From Flavimarina sp. Hel_I_48 (GTDB lineage Bacteria; Bacteroidota; Bacteroidia; Flavobacteriales; Flavobacteriaceae), in NCBI RefSeq assembly GCF_000733945.1, contig NZ_JPOL01000002.1, positions 3,349,001 through 3,413,000 of the forward strand: DNA of 64,000 nt. Direction: 5' to 3'. The notes beneath the pieces were generated by a model. It had not been told where the DNA came from, made no database searches, and saw only the letters and a list, made by a program, of their open reading frames with translations. The position numbers and the translations under genes were made by a program. Below are positions 30,196-39,793 of this stretch, piece after piece (position 1 is the first letter of the stretch; every line of letters begins with the position of its first letter).

Positions 30196-31014
30196 ATGCA
30201 AAAACCCAATGATAGGCTACGTGGTCAAACCTGTATTGTAACAGGTGCTAATTCTGGAATAGGAGAGGCAGTGGCTACGGCAATTGGCCTGGACGGCGCA
30301 AATGTTGTTGTAAATTACATTAGCAACCCAGAAAAGGCAGAAGAAGTAGCCCACCAGATTAGTATAAATAACAAGTGTGGTGATGCCATTGCAATAAAAT
30401 GCGATGTGAGTAAGGAGGATCAGGTTCAGCATATGTTCAAACAGACCATAGACCATTTTGGAACTGTTGATATTTGTATTCCCAATGCAGGGCTGCAGCG
30501 TGATGCGCCAATGCATGAGATGAGTATAGAAGACTGGCAACTGGTCATTGATGTTAATCTTACCGGGCAGTTTTTATGTGCAAGGGAAGCCCTGAAGGAA
30601 TTTATGTCGCGTGGTATGCGCCCAGAAGTATCATCTTCCCTTGGTAAAATAATACATATGAGTTCTGTACACCAAATTATTCCATGGGCTGGTCATGTCA
30701 ATTATGCTGCTTCAAAAGGAGGCATCGTCATGTTGATGGAAAGTATTTGCCAGGAATATGCCTCGAAGAAAATACGGTGCAATAGTATTGCCCCCGGCGC
30801 CATTAAAACAAATATAAACCAGGATGCATGGGATACAGAAGAAGCTCTGCAAAAGCTCAATGAGCTTATTCCTTACAAAAGAATTGGTATTCCAGAAGAT
30901 ATTGGTAGTGCAGCGGTATGGCTGGCTTCTGATGAATCTGAATATATCAATGGTACAACAATATACGTAGATGGTGGTATGACCTGCTATCCAGGATTTA
31001 CAACAAATGGATAA
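30196..31014 (+). CDS. SDR-family oxidoreductase (glucose 1-dehydrogenase-like)
   Basis: 272 residues, a classical short-chain dehydrogenase. The cofactor motif TGANSGIG is at 16-23, PNAG is near 95, and the active site includes Y170 and K174 in YAASK with a Ser in HMSSVH before it. The C-terminal YINGTTIYVDGGM is typical of glucose 1-dehydrogenase and related polyol dehydrogenases. The end overlaps the GH63-like gene by 8 bases, so the two are translationally coupled. I infer that it oxidises or reduces a sugar or polyol released by the glucosidase; the exact substrate is not deducible. Confidence 0.88.
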   Translation: MQKPNDRLRGQTCIVTGANSGIGEAVATAIGLDGANVVVNYISNPEKAEEVAHQISINNKCGDAIAIKCDVSKEDQVQHMFKQTIDHFGTVDICIPNAGLQRDAPMHEMSIEDWQLVIDVNLTGQFLCAREALKEFMSRGMRPEVSSSLGKIIHMSSVHQIIPWAGHVNYAASKGGIVMLMESICQEYASKKIRCNSIAPGAIKTNINQDAWDTEEALQKLNELIPYKRIGIPEDIGSAAVWLASDESEYINGTTIYVDGGMTCYPGFTTNG

Positions 31015-33652
31015 TAATACAGAAGAGCATAAAAGACTGGCCGCAAATTATGCAGATGAGAAAGACTGGTTGCTGTGGGGACCTTACCTGAGCGATAGGC
31101 AATGGGGTACCGTTCGTGAAGATTATAGTGCCGAGGGTAATGCCTGGCAATACCTGGATCACGACCAGGCACGAAGCAGGACATATAGATGGGGGGAAGA
31201 TGGCCTGGCGGGAATCACAGACCGCTACTGTAATATTTGCTTTGGTGTAAGTCTATGGAACGGAAAAGACCCCTTGCTCAAAGAGCGTTTGTTCGGTCTA
31301 TCCGGGCCAGAGGGAAATCATGGGGAAGATGTAAAGGAGCTGTATTATCATCTTGAGAATACGCCGACGCATTCCTACATGAAACATCTGTACAAATATC
31401 CACAGAATGAGTTTCCCTATGTTGCCCTTCGGGATGAAAATGCTAAAAGGAGCAAGGATGACTTGGAATTTGAAATTTCAGATGCGGGAATGTTTAAGGA
31501 CCATGCTTATTTTGACGTTATTACAGAATACGCAAAGGCTGATAACAATGATCTCCTCATTAAAATATCTATTGCGAATAGAAATTCCGAAGCTGCCAAA
31601 ATTCATGTGCTACCTATTTTGTGGAGCCGTAACCTATGGGATTTTAAGGAAATGCCGTACAAACCGGTCCTGAAAAAGGAGTTATCTGGGGAGACGGAAT
31701 ATCTTTCCATAGATCATCCTTACGTAGGGAAGTATTTTCTTTATTTTGATAAGGCAGACCGGCTTTTGTTTACTGAAAATGAAACCAATAACGAAAGGAT
31801 ATTCAATACGCCTAACGATCACCATTTTAAAAAGGACCTATTTCATAATGCGGTAATAGAAAATGACTTTTCCATAGCTACGGAAAGGGGAGAGGGTACA
31901 AAATTTTCACCACATTATGAACGCGAAATACAGGGTGGTGAGACCTATAGCATTAAGCTCCGCCTAACCGAAAATAAGCTGGAGGATCCATTAAATACCG
32001 ATTTTGAGACCATTTTCAATCAGCGCATAGAGGAGTGTGACGACTTTTACAACGCTATAACCAAGTGTAATAGCAAAGAGACTCAGCATATTGAAAGACA
32101 GGCCCTTTCTGGTTTGCTTTGGTCCAAGCGGTATTATAATTATGATGTGGAAACCTGGTTGAATGGTGATCCTAAAGAGCCTGATCCACCCCAGGAGCGC
32201 AAATACGGCCGAAACAGAGAATGGAAAACGCTGCGCAACCATGATATAATGTTGATGCCAGATTCCTGGGAATATCCCTGGTACGCTGCATGGGATTCTG
32301 CTTTTCATTGCGTTACTATGGCACTGGTAGATTCAGAATTTGCTAAAAACCAACTTCTTTTGTTCACTAAAGAATGGTATATGGCGCCTAATGGTCAGAT
32401 TCCAGCTTATGAATGGTCTTTTAGTGATGTAAATCCACCTGTACAGGCATGGGCGGCGATGCGTATTTATACCATTGAAAAGGAAAAAACCGGCAAAACG
32501 GACATCAATTTTCTTAAGCGTATCTTCAATAAACTAGCGCTCAATTTTACCTGGTGGGTAAATAGGGAAGACCGCACGCAAAATAATGTTTTTGAAGGTG
32601 GTTTCCTGGGTATGGATAACATAGGTGTTTTTGATAGAAGCCACGGTATTCCCGGGGATGCGCACCTGGAGCAGGTAGATGGTACCAGCTGGATGGCTTT
32701 GTATTGTCTCAATATGCTTGAGATCAGTATCGAAATCGCTTTGATAGATATTGCTTACGAAGAAATGGCCACTAAATATTTTGGGCATTTTGTGTTTATA
32801 GCAGAAGCATTAAATACGATAAGTGAGGAATATATAGGGGTTTGGGACGAAGAACAAGGGTTTTTCTATGATAAATTAGTTTACGACGATGGTGGTTTTC
32901 AACCTATAAAAGTCAGATCTATTGTAGGTTTGTTGTCCCTTACCGCGATTTTGACTGTAAAAAAGGAAACGCTCAATGCACTGCCCCAATTTAAATATAG
33001 CGTGGAGTGGTTCAAGAAATACCGCATGCGAACGCTCAAATATCCGGTTATTCAGGATTTTGAAGAGGGGAAGGATCTTTTACTTTCTTTAGTGCCTAAA
33101 GAACGCGCGCAGATACTGATGAGTACGTTGTTCAGGGAAAAAGAATTCCTTAGCGATTATGGGATACGATCCCTTTCCAAGGCTCATGAAAATCCGTACA
33201 CGATAAATATTCATGGGGTAACCTATAGTATAAATTATGAACCGGCAGAATCTTCTACCGGTATGTTTGGAGGTAACTCCAACTGGCGCGGCCCGATATG
33301 GATGCCCATGAATTATTTGTTTATCCATTCCCTCAAACAGTACCATGCCTATTACGGTGAATCACTTACTTTTGATTATCCTTCGGAAAGCGGCAATACT
33401 AAAAACCTTCTCGATATAAGTGTTGATTTGAGTAAGCGGCTATTAAAGATTTTTGAAAAAGATGCACAAGGCGAAAGGCCTGTTCATCGTTTGCATAGTG
33501 ATCAATACAAGGATGAGTATTTTGAAAATTTAATCTTGTTCTATGAATATTTTCATGGAGACAATGGTAGAGGAGTAGGAGCTTCACACCAAACTGGGTG
33601 GACAGCGCTGGTTGCCAATTTAATTGATGAAATTAATGATATTAAGGATTAG
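31007..33652 (+). CDS. GH63-like (MGH1-type) glucosidase, 881 aa
   Basis: The protein has no signal peptide, so it acts in the cytoplasm. The N-terminal motif WGPYLSDRQWGTVREDYS and the central WDSAFHCVTMALVD and NGQIPAYEWSFSDVNPP are typical of bacterial MGH1/GH63 members, which fold as a beta-sandwich followed by an alpha/alpha six-barrel. Known bacterial relatives hydrolyse glucosylglycerate or mannosylglycerate, compatible solutes, while eukaryotic members trim glycans. The tail contains GNSNWRGPIWMPMNYL, a substrate-loop motif of the family. It starts within the SDR gene. A hairpin at 33682-33710 closes the cluster. A role in turnover of a glucosyl solute is inference. Confidence 0.85.
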   Translation: MDNNTEEHKRLAANYADEKDWLLWGPYLSDRQWGTVREDYSAEGNAWQYLDHDQARSRTYRWGEDGLAGITDRYCNICFGVSLWNGKDPLLKERLFGLSGPEGNHGEDVKELYYHLENTPTHSYMKHLYKYPQNEFPYVALRDENAKRSKDDLEFEISDAGMFKDHAYFDVITEYAKADNNDLLIKISIANRNSEAAKIHVLPILWSRNLWDFKEMPYKPVLKKELSGETEYLSIDHPYVGKYFLYFDKADRLLFTENETNNERIFNTPNDHHFKKDLFHNAVIENDFSIATERGEGTKFSPHYEREIQGGETYSIKLRLTENKLEDPLNTDFETIFNQRIEECDDFYNAITKCNSKETQHIERQALSGLLWSKRYYNYDVETWLNGDPKEPDPPQERKYGRNREWKTLRNHDIMLMPDSWEYPWYAAWDSAFHCVTMALVDSEFAKNQLLLFTKEWYMAPNGQIPAYEWSFSDVNPPVQAWAAMRIYTIEKEKTGKTDINFLKRIFNKLALNFTWWVNREDRTQNNVFEGGFLGMDNIGVFDRSHGIPGDAHLEQVDGTSWMALYCLNMLEISIEIALIDIAYEEMATKYFGHFVFIAEALNTISEEYIGVWDEEQGFFYDKLVYDDGGFQPIKVRSIVGLLSLTAILTVKKETLNALPQFKYSVEWFKKYRMRTLKYPVIQDFEEGKDLLLSLVPKERAQILMSTLFREKEFLSDYGIRSLSKAHENPYTINIHGVTYSINYEPAESSTGMFGGNSNWRGPIWMPMNYLFIHSLKQYHAYYGESLTFDYPSESGNTKNLLDISVDLSKRLLKIFEKDAQGERPVHRLHSDQYKDEYFENLILFYEYFHGDNGRGVGASHQTGWTALVANLIDEINDIKD

Positions 33653-33681
33653 GAATATATTCAAACTCAACCACTAATAAT

Positions 33682-33710
33682 AAAAACCTCGCCACAAAAG
33701 CTAGGTTTTT
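33682..33710. terminator. Terminator between convergent GH63-like and sbcC genes
   Basis: AAAAACCT and AGGTTTTT form the stem with A/T flanks on both sides; works for either strand. Confidence 0.65.
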
Positions 33711-33784
33711 ATTATTAATCTAAGGATTACTAATTATTAAAAAGCCTAAAAGCGCATTTAGAAAATTACGTAAGTAGTACCCAA

Positions 33785-36700
33785 TCAAATTATTTTTAAG
33801 GAACTATAACCCTGACCATTTCTTTTCAGCTGGATCTGCGTCGCAATGCGTTCCTTTAAAGAATCTACGTGGCTAATAATGCCAATGGTTTTTGAAGATG
33901 AGGCTTGTAACCGTTCTAAAGTGTCTAGTGTCTGATCGAGCGTTTCTGGATCTAAAGTGCCAAAACCTTCATCTATAAAAAGACTGTTGATCTCCACATT
34001 GCGGGATGCAAGGTCAGAAAGTGCGAGCGCCATTGACAGGCTCAGTATAAAGGTTTCCCCACCAGACAACGTTTTTACAGAGCGTCGTTGACCCCCCATA
34101 TGTTCATCTATGGTGACCAGGCTGTCATCTTCCTCATCCATTGGCGTGTCTAGTCTATATCTGTCGCTGAGATCCTTGAGTCTTGTATTTGCCAGTCGCA
34201 ATAATTGTGTAAGGGTAAGATGCTGGGCAAATTCATTAAATTTTTTGCCGTTTGCATCCCCTATTAGTTCGTTAAGCAGGCGCCAGCGCATATTTTCTTT
34301 CTCCTTTCTACTGATTTTCTCTTTTAAGTTTGAAATAATCTGAAGTCGGTCCTCATCGTTTTTGAGAAGGTATTTAAGGTTTTCACATTTTTCCCTCAAA
34401 TCTTCGAGTTCGATTTTGGTTTTTCCCAACTTGTCCATCAATTCTTCCTTACTGGAAGTTATATCTTCCTTTTGATACTGATCAAGTTGTTTTTCTAAAG
34501 TCTCTAAAGTGCTTTTTTGGTTGGCTATCTGAAGGATAAGGTTTGCCCGTTCGCTCCTTAGGGCTGCATAATTACTGTGCTCTAATACATTATTCCTGGC
34601 CGTAGAAATAGTCTCAAAACCGAGGTTTTGCAATTGTGGCACCAGATTAGAACTCAATTTTTCCAGATTTTCAGCACTTTTAGACCGTTTTTCTTCGATC
34701 TGAAAACTATAATTTTCTAGATTTTTTTCTTTTTCCTTATGGGAAATCCACTTATTCTGTAAGCTTTGTGTTTCAGTACGAACGTCAGTTCCACCATAAA
34801 GATTTTCAATTATTCGGCTCAGTTCTGTACCTTCTTCAATAATCTCCTTCATTTTTTGAAGAAGCGGAAGGGCGTTTGAAAGGGCTTCGTGATAGCGGTC
34901 CTCTTTTTCATAAAGTTCAAGGGTTTCCAGTTGATGTTCTTTAAGATCAACTTCCTGCAACCAGGAGGAAGAGTCTTTAAGTTCCCGGTCCTTCAACTGG
35001 GTATTTAGCGTCTTTTGCAGGGTTTTTAATTCAATTTCCTGTTTTTCGTATTTGCTATTTAAGGACGCCCTGTTCTTTTTTACATGTTCAAGTTCTGTTA
35101 CCTGCTGAATGTTCTTTCTGTTCCAAAAAAGGAACTCTTTTTCGGCTTCTTCCAGCGCAATTTTGAGCTTATCGTTTTGTTCTGGAAGCTTGGTCGCATA
35201 AGGATGCTCAAGCGCGCCACAAAGTGGACAGGCTTCTCCTTCTTTCAAATGGTTTCTATGTTGTGTAAGACTGGCCTGCAAACGTTGATTCTGCCGTTGT
35301 GTTTCCAGTTTTTCCTGCTCTGCTTTGTAGCGGTCTTTTTTTGCAGTGGTAAGTTCTATTTCTTTCGGTAAGCTTTGTTCTTGTTTTTCAAGTTCCTCCT
35401 CCTCTTTGAGCGTATTTTTTAAGGCTGAGGCAGCGGTCTCTATTTTTTCCTGAAGGGAGAGCGAAGCGTTCAAAGATTTTATGGTATCTCGCAGGCGTTT
35501 TTTCTCATTTTCAGGACGTTTTAAATCTATTTCGCCAAGGTCGTTTTTTAACGTATTTAGGCTGTTTTCTGACTGTTTTAGCTGGTTTTCCAACTGAATA
35601 CAGCTCTTGGAAATGTCTTTGTGAAGGTTAAAAGCTGTGTCCTTTATACTATTGTCAAACTGTTGTTTTAGGGCTTTATGCTCGCTGCGTTTCTCTTTTC
35701 GCTGCTGCTGAAGCTTCTCTACTTTTAAGGCAAATTCCTGGAGTGCAGCAACTGTATTTTCAGGTGTGGTTTGCTTTTTTATAAGTTTAAAAACTGCTGT
35801 TTGTAGCGCTTTCTTTTGTTCAGCAGCATTTTTTATTTCATTTTCGTTCTTTTTTTGTTCCGTAAGTAGTTCTTGCTGCGCTGTATTGAGCTGTTCCCAG
35901 TGTGTTATTTGCTGGGCAAAAGGTTCCAGTTTCTCGTGATTTTTGAGTAAAACACCTTGTTTTTCATCAAAAATGAGCAGTTTTTCCCTCTCCTTTTCCT
36001 GTTTTTCCTTTGTTTGAGCTATTTCCTTTTCTTGATTGGAAATGGATTCTTTTAAACTGATTTTTTTCTGAAGTTGCTCAATTTCCGTGGTTAAAGGAAG
36101 AATCGACTTTTCCCGCTCGGCAAGTTCCGTTTTATGTTCCTCGGCAAGTTTCGCGTCCAGCAGTTCTTCCGTTTTATTATTGATAATGATTTGCTGGTCT
36201 TTGATTTCCTGATTTTCAAGCTTGAACTTCTCAAAGGCCAATTGTCCCAGGCGGCGATAGATTCCCGTACCGGTTATTTTTTCCAATAGTTCGCCGCGTT
36301 CATCCCTTTTTGCCTGTAAGAATTGGGCAAATTCCCCTTGCGCCAGTAAAACCGATTTTATAAACTGACTGTAGCTTAAGCCTATGAGCTCTTCGTTTTT
36401 TGCTGGAACATCAGATTTTTTTAGGTCAAAAAGGGTTTCCGTATCTGCATTGAAAAGCGCCATTTCATAATCCCGCAGGTTGTCGTTTCGATTTGTGGAA
36501 ATGCTCCATTGAGATATAAAATTCCCGTTTTTGCAGGAATAGGTGACGGCGGCACTTGCGTTCTTTTGGTTACGGGTCAGAAGGGCGCCTTTTGCAATAA
36601 TTTCATTTCGCGTAATACGGCCCAGCCTGGGCACCTGGTTAAAAAGCGCAAGGGCAATCACGTCAAGAATGGTACTTTTTCCGCTGCCCGTGGGACCGGT

Positions 36701-36805
36701 AATGGCAAAGAGCGCATTTGTTTTAAACGGCTCTTTTGTAAAGTCAATTTCATGTTTTCCGCGCAGCGAATTGATATTCTCAAACGCAACTTTTAGAATC
36801 TTCAT
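33785..36805 (-). CDS. sbcC: SbcC, ATPase subunit of the SbcCD nuclease
   Basis: 1006 residues. The ABC head is split: Walker A GPTGSGKSTILD (38-49) at the N-terminus, and the signature LSGGETFILSLSMALALSD plus Walker B SLFIDEGFGTLDPE at the C-terminus. Two long coiled coils of Glu, Lys, Gln and Leu lie between them, meeting at the zinc hook CPLCG (C526, C529). With SbcD it makes the Mre11-Rad50-type complex that cuts hairpins and processes double-strand breaks in the cytoplasm. Its ATG overlaps the sbcD stop by four bases. Confidence 0.96.
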   Translation of the reverse strand: MKILKVAFENINSLRGKHEIDFTKEPFKTNALFAITGPTGSGKSTILDVIALALFNQVPRLGRITRNEIIAKGALLTRNQKNASAAVTYSCKNGNFISQWSISTNRNDNLRDYEMALFNADTETLFDLKKSDVPAKNEELIGLSYSQFIKSVLLAQGEFAQFLQAKRDERGELLEKITGTGIYRRLGQLAFEKFKLENQEIKDQQIIINNKTEELLDAKLAEEHKTELAEREKSILPLTTEIEQLQKKISLKESISNQEKEIAQTKEKQEKEREKLLIFDEKQGVLLKNHEKLEPFAQQITHWEQLNTAQQELLTEQKKNENEIKNAAEQKKALQTAVFKLIKKQTTPENTVAALQEFALKVEKLQQQRKEKRSEHKALKQQFDNSIKDTAFNLHKDISKSCIQLENQLKQSENSLNTLKNDLGEIDLKRPENEKKRLRDTIKSLNASLSLQEKIETAASALKNTLKEEEELEKQEQSLPKEIELTTAKKDRYKAEQEKLETQRQNQRLQASLTQHRNHLKEGEACPLCGALEHPYATKLPEQNDKLKIALEEAEKEFLFWNRKNIQQVTELEHVKKNRASLNSKYEKQEIELKTLQKTLNTQLKDRELKDSSSWLQEVDLKEHQLETLELYEKEDRYHEALSNALPLLQKMKEIIEEGTELSRIIENLYGGTDVRTETQSLQNKWISHKEKEKNLENYSFQIEEKRSKSAENLEKLSSNLVPQLQNLGFETISTARNNVLEHSNYAALRSERANLILQIANQKSTLETLEKQLDQYQKEDITSSKEELMDKLGKTKIELEDLREKCENLKYLLKNDEDRLQIISNLKEKISRKEKENMRWRLLNELIGDANGKKFNEFAQHLTLTQLLRLANTRLKDLSDRYRLDTPMDEEDDSLVTIDEHMGGQRRSVKTLSGGETFILSLSMALALSDLASRNVEINSLFIDEGFGTLDPETLDQTLDTLERLQASSSKTIGIISHVDSLKERIATQIQLKRNGQGYSSLKII

Positions 36806-38019
36806 AAACTGTTGTCTTTTTGGGCGATTTCCAGCAGTTCATCAAAAGCGCTTATAATATCCTGTCTGGTGCTGTGGTCATAAGGATGCTCATCAATACG
36901 CTTTTCAAAAACGTCTTTAGGTTCAAGATCTTCCAGCTTCGCCACTTCTCCATACAACTGGGAAGCACTTTGCTGGCGCTCTATAAAAGTTGCACGGTGC
37001 TTTACGATCTCATATCCCGGTTTTGCAAAACCGGTAACCATATCGTCCAGATCAATAATTTTCGTGGCATCGTACTGTGCTTCTTTCAACTCAATTTCAA
37101 TTAAAGAATCGAGTCCAGTATGTTCTTGAAGGGCGTCCAACTTTTTCCGCAGCGCTGTAAGGTCTCCGCTAATTTTCAGTAGTTTTCTAAAACTGGGAAC
37201 GGCGATACTCTCGTGTTCCCATGATTTTTCAGTATCTAACACTAAAACGCGCTTTTCATCAGTACGTTCGCTAAAAGACAAAGGAAGTGGTGAACCGCTG
37301 TAAAAAGCCGGCACAAGCGCATTTACGCGTTGGGGTTTATGTATATGCCCCAGCGCGATATACTTGAAACAATCGCCAAATTGCGCCGCACTAAATGCCG
37401 CCTGGTTGCCCACCTGAATATCCCGCTCGCTTTCTGAGGGTTCAATGCCCGCTGTAAAGAGGTGCGCCATCGCAAGAATGGGAAGATCGGGATAGTGTTC
37501 TATAGCCAATTCTGCCACGTGCGCAAAAGTGTTCTTTATGCCTTCCCGTATTTGCTCCAGACGATCTTCATAACTATTGCCCACCGCTGTTTTTCTTAGA
37601 TCAGCATCACGCAGATAAGGGAGTGCGGCAACAACTAATTCTAGCTTTTTATCTTTGTCATACACCGGAATCAGGCATTCTTCAATATTTTTAGGAATAC
37701 CGCCCTGTACGTGCACATCTAAAGCTTTTAAAAGTTCTTTAGGTGCATTGAGCATATCTGGGGAGTCATGGTTGCCACCGGTTATTATAACGGTGCAGTT
37801 TAGACCGCGCAGCTGCATGAGCGTACGGTAATACTGCTGGCGCGCTTCCGAAGAAGGGTTCGCAAGATCAAAAACGTCCCCCGAAACCAGCAAAAGGGAA
37901 ATATCCTGCTTTTTGATCACGTCATGAAGCCAAGCTGCGAACAAGTCAAAATCTTTGTAAAGATCGTGTTTGTGCAGCTTTTTGCCTATGTGCCAGTCTG
38001 CGGTATGGAGAATCTTCAT
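36802..38019 (-). CDS. sbcD: SbcD, Mre11-type nuclease subunit
   Basis: 405 residues with the phosphoesterase motifs of Mre11/SbcD: HTADWHIGK (5-13), SGDVFD (46-51), GNHDSPD near 82, AMAHLF near 188 and LGHIHKPQ near 222, which bind two manganese ions. The C-terminal 120 residues form the capping domain. It precedes sbcC with a four-base overlap, the usual order. The promoter should lie in the 143-base gap before it (38020-38163), which also holds a short AAAACGG-type repeat. Confidence 0.96.
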   Translation of the reverse strand: MKILHTADWHIGKKLHKHDLYKDFDLFAAWLHDVIKKQDISLLLVSGDVFDLANPSSEARQQYYRTLMQLRGLNCTVIITGGNHDSPDMLNAPKELLKALDVHVQGGIPKNIEECLIPVYDKDKKLELVVAALPYLRDADLRKTAVGNSYEDRLEQIREGIKNTFAHVAELAIEHYPDLPILAMAHLFTAGIEPSESERDIQVGNQAAFSAAQFGDCFKYIALGHIHKPQRVNALVPAFYSGSPLPLSFSERTDEKRVLVLDTEKSWEHESIAVPSFRKLLKISGDLTALRKKLDALQEHTGLDSLIEIELKEAQYDATKIIDLDDMVTGFAKPGYEIVKHRATFIERQQSASQLYGEVAKLEDLEPKDVFEKRIDEHPYDHSTRQDIISAFDELLEIAQKDNSL

Positions 38020-38163
38020 AAAAAATTGAATGGTTTAAGGGCAAGTTACGAATAGCGCATAAATGCCAGAAACAGTTCTATGTTAATACCGAAAAACCAG
38101 TTTGAAAAAGGATGTAAAAACCTCTAAAAACGGTTAAAAAAAGACCGAAAACAGTTCGTTTAT

Positions 38164-39360
38164 TTAGTTTTCTGGCAAATCATCTTCAATACGGTTTTCA
38201 TCAAAGGCAGAGGGCAAAAGTTCTGGAATATAATGTATTAGCAAAGGAAGCAGGATCGTCCCTCCCGGCAATAGAAATATGGCCAATGAAGGAACGCTTT
38301 TACAAATGTCCAGCAATTGGTTTTTTACCATTTTTCGTTCTTCTTTACTCAAGTCCCTGTAGGTGGATTTTCCCAGGAGAAGCACCAAATCTTTGCTGTT
38401 GAGTATTTCTTTGTGCAGTCTTTTCCGGTTCCTTAAAATAAGCGTTCTCACGATACTACTGGTGTGGTCGTACAGATGCTTGAGCGGATGAGCAGTATTA
38501 AAATAAGGAATGACTGATTTGTGTTTATCAATAAAATCGGTCATATTTTCCCGAATTTGAGCTATGTTATCTGAAGAAAGCCCAAGATGTTGCGCCAGAT
38601 GGAACATAAAATGATCTTCCTGAGTTTCTTTTGGAAAATTATTCCAGAAAACGAGACTCGTAATATCCAAAATATACCGTTTTTCGGTAATTTTTAAGAT
38701 GTTTTTTAAGTGTAGGGACTCAAGATCTGCTACCTGTGTACTATGTAATTTATGATAGCGCAGCGATTTCTGAAAAAGTTGCAGCAAGAGCTTGTCCTGC
38801 TCGCCACTTTGATTTTTGTATTGAACCGCAAGGCAAATAGTGTTAAGGATCAGGAATTCAAAATCTGTCGCTTTCTTCCGCGGAGCGGTCCCTGAATCAA
38901 GAAATGCGTCAAAAGTTATGATATCGATATAAAGTAATGCATTCGTAAGGGATGCACTAAAATTTTTTCTAAGAACTGAATCGTTTGTTTTTAGCCTTTC
39001 ATGAATGATTTTTTCAAGTCGTAAAGAAGAATTTTTTGTACTCTGGTGATATTTTAAAGGATTTGTACCGTTTCCTGAAAGCTGTTCGTAAAACGATAAT
39101 GTGGTTTCTATAAAATTATCAAATGTGGGGAAGTAGTTTTTATAGGTGTAGGCCAGGGCGTCAAATAGATTGACCTTGGTTATTTCTTCAATGCTCCAGG
39201 TGTGTAAATACAGCGGTTGGGCGGTAAGGACTTCTACCGAAATGCCATAAATAAATCCTGTTTTCTTGGTGGCATCGTAGCAATTCGTGCTATTTTTTAA
39301 AGAAGTATTTTGAAGCAGCCGTAGCTGCTTTACACTCCACCCTGCGGAAGAAGGATTCAT
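38164..39360 (-). CDS. LETM1-related protein of Flavobacteria
   Basis: 398 residues, soluble for most of its length, rich in Leu, Lys and Asn. The C-terminal 70 residues contain the part related to LETM1 (RKMVKNQLLDICKSVPSLA, then a hydrophobic segment IFLLPGGTILLPLLIHYIPELLP). Members are annotated as LETM1-related biofilm-associated proteins and are largely limited to Flavobacteriia. In eukaryotes LETM1 is a mitochondrial cation/proton exchanger component; whether these bacterial proteins transport anything is not known. It stands alone, 144 bases from sbcD. Confidence 0.78.
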   Translation of the reverse strand: MNPSSAGWSVKQLRLLQNTSLKNSTNCYDATKKTGFIYGISVEVLTAQPLYLHTWSIEEITKVNLFDALAYTYKNYFPTFDNFIETTLSFYEQLSGNGTNPLKYHQSTKNSSLRLEKIIHERLKTNDSVLRKNFSASLTNALLYIDIITFDAFLDSGTAPRKKATDFEFLILNTICLAVQYKNQSGEQDKLLLQLFQKSLRYHKLHSTQVADLESLHLKNILKITEKRYILDITSLVFWNNFPKETQEDHFMFHLAQHLGLSSDNIAQIRENMTDFIDKHKSVIPYFNTAHPLKHLYDHTSSIVRTLILRNRKRLHKEILNSKDLVLLLGKSTYRDLSKEERKMVKNQLLDICKSVPSLAIFLLPGGTILLPLLIHYIPELLPSAFDENRIEDDLPEN

Positions 39361-39656
39361 TTCTTAGAATTGAGTGCTCAATATAATTTATATTCTAGAA
39401 TACAGCAATATTTTTAAAATACTATTTCGTTTTAAAATAGCTAAAAAATAGGCCATATATAACCAATTTTAGGTTTTTCGCCTCTTTTTTACATAACGGA
39501 AAACCAGGGTGTAAGAATTTACGTAAGTATAGTAGTTGTTAAGAATTATCAATCTGAATTATGATCTCTTGGGTAGTTGGAATTCAAGATTTCCCATTTT
39601 AAAATGGAAATTTAATTTATTGGTTGATTAGTTTTTTTGGATTTTTGTTAGTTGGA

Positions 39657-39694
39657 GAATCGCTCAATCTTGCATTGGGCGATTCTTTTTTTTT
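39657..39694 (+). terminator. Strong orphan terminator on the plus strand
   Basis: GAATCGCTCAAT (39657-39668) pairs with ATTGGGCGATTC (39674-39685), followed by nine T. No plus-strand gene lies within 5 kb upstream, so it should end an unannotated transcript. Confidence 0.75.
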
Positions 39695-39745
39695 GCCCTG
39701 TTTAAAATTAAAACTTAGAATATCGCAAAATAGAATTGAATACAC

Positions 39746-39774
39746 AAAAAAACTCCCGTTAAGGGAGTTTTTTT
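39746..39774 (-). terminator. Terminator of the sigma/anti-sigma operon
   Basis: AAAAAAACTCCC and GGGAGTTTTTTT pair around GTTAA, 20 bases past the anti-sigma stop on the minus strand. Confidence 0.82.
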
Positions 39775-39793
39775 ATAGGTATTTGATGTTTAG

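Larger units (their letters stand above)
39361..39793. other. 433-bp intergenic region with an orphan plus-strand terminator
   Basis: Between two minus-strand genes. It holds a perfect dyad CCATTTTAAAATGG (39594-39607), a strong plus-strand terminator (39657-39694) with no plus-strand gene before it, and the anti-sigma terminator (39746-39774). A 13-codon ORF starts at 39561. A small RNA read on the plus strand is possible. Confidence 0.5.
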
